Assembly (NCBI GenBank): GCA_021162925.1
Contig: JAGGXQ010000066.1
Coordinates: forward strand, 1 to 5,102
Reading direction: 5' to 3'
Source: Nitrososphaerota archaeon
GTDB taxonomy: Archaea > Thermoproteota > Nitrososphaeria > Nitrososphaerales > JAGGXQ01
DNA: 5,102 nucleotides
In this document: piece after piece, positions 4,889 through 5,102 of the stretch
Layout of the letters: each line of letters opens with the position of its first letter
Position numbering within the stretch: position 1 is the stretch's first letter
Translations under genes and position numbers: made by a program
The notes under the pieces: generated by a model
Seen by the model: only the letters and a program-made list of their open reading frames with translations
Database searches by the model: none
What the model was told of the DNA's origin: nothing

Positions 4889-5102
4889 TTGTCTTACCCG
4901 CACCCACGAAAAAGGTACGAAGAGTACGTATATGTCCTCGATTTCATCCCAAGGGGTAAGTCCTTGACGGTCAGAGGGAGGGAGGGCCCGATAGTCCAGT
5001 CGATAGGAGAGGATTGGTTCACCCTGCTCGAGGTGCTCGGGATGAAGAACGCGACCTTCGAAGTAGGGGAGAGGGTCTGCGTGGGGAAGCACGAGCGGGT
5101 CA
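4889..5102 (+). CDS. DUF655 predicted nucleic-acid-binding protein (partial, 3' end outside window)
   Basis: The visible 71 codons match the N-terminus of the archaeal DUF655 (COG1491) family: RKRYEEYVYVLDFIPRGKS, GREGPIVQSIGEDWFTLLEV and FEVGERVCVGKHERV. Family members carry an S1/OB-like fold followed by helix-hairpin-helix modules and are predicted to bind nucleic acid. The gene often sits between rpoF and rsmA/ksgA (16S rRNA dimethyltransferase), as its position here after rpoF suggests. The frame is open back to a TAA at 4796-4798 but contains no ATG before the conserved core. The TTG at 4889, preceded by GAGGT, gives MSYPHPRKRYEEY and is the best start. The in-frame sequence between 4799 and 4888 has four tryptophans and looks noncoding. 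Its own promoter lies at 4766-4779. Confidence 0.85.
   Translation, partial: MSYPHPRKRYEEYVYVLDFIPRGKSLTVRGREGPIVQSIGEDWFTLLEVLGMKNATFEVGERVCVGKHERV

Noticed and set aside
4871..4890. GGTTCGATCC resembles a tRNA T-loop
   Set aside because: The flanking bases do not form a five-base T stem beyond the first pair, and no acceptor, D or anticodon stem fits around it.
4853..5092. Minus-strand 79-codon frame at the right end
   Set aside because: It is antisense to the conserved DUF655 N-terminus and its translation has no recognisable features.
1..5102. CRISPR array, insertion sequence or integration site
   Set aside because: Reading through, I found only the 87-base repeat pair. There are no regularly spaced repeats, transposase-like frames, or terminal inverted repeats around the duplicated block.

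Overview
The window looks like part of an archaeal genome. It carries ribosomal protein L21e, the RNA polymerase subunit Rpb4/RpoF, the archaea-typical DUF655 protein, a PAC2-family protein, archaeal RtcB and an archaeal translin/TRAX. Several promoters have a TATA-like box 24-29 nt before the first codon, which implies leaderless or nearly leaderless transcripts. The DNA is GC-rich, uses AGG and ATA codons heavily, and its proteins are rich in charged residues. This suggests a thermophile, perhaps of the TACK/Thermoproteota group, but I cannot name the lineage with confidence.

Left part (1-1452, minus strand): a tightly overlapping operon, read right to left, of a translin/TRAX-like nuclease, endonuclease V and the N-terminal helix-turn-helix of a CTP-dependent riboflavin kinase. 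The kinase breaks off near position 88. The sequence there switches into an exact 87-base copy (1-87) of the translin/endonuclease V junction (785-871). This is either a real 784-bp tandem duplication or an assembly loop.

Middle (1452-2621, plus strand): a PDCD5-like DNA-binding protein is divergent from translin, with one AT-rich element between them. A PAC2-family proteasome-chaperone-like protein follows, with its own clear TATA box. It ends against the convergent rtcB gene inside one shared CTAG.

Right part (2618-5102): rtcB (tRNA-splicing ligase, minus strand) is divergent from the rpl21e-rpoF-DUF655 block (plus strand). The first two genes of that block overlap by ATGA. DUF655 instead has its own strong BRE/TATA box, a perfect 17-bp palindrome at the predicted transcription start, and an 85-base leader holding a possible short ORF and two mutually exclusive pairings. 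DUF655 has no ATG start and runs off the window.

Most genes serve information processing: tRNA ligation, RNA/DNA cleavage, translation, transcription and protein quality control. The two parts most worth a second look are the duplication junction at the left edge and the DUF655 leader at the right edge.
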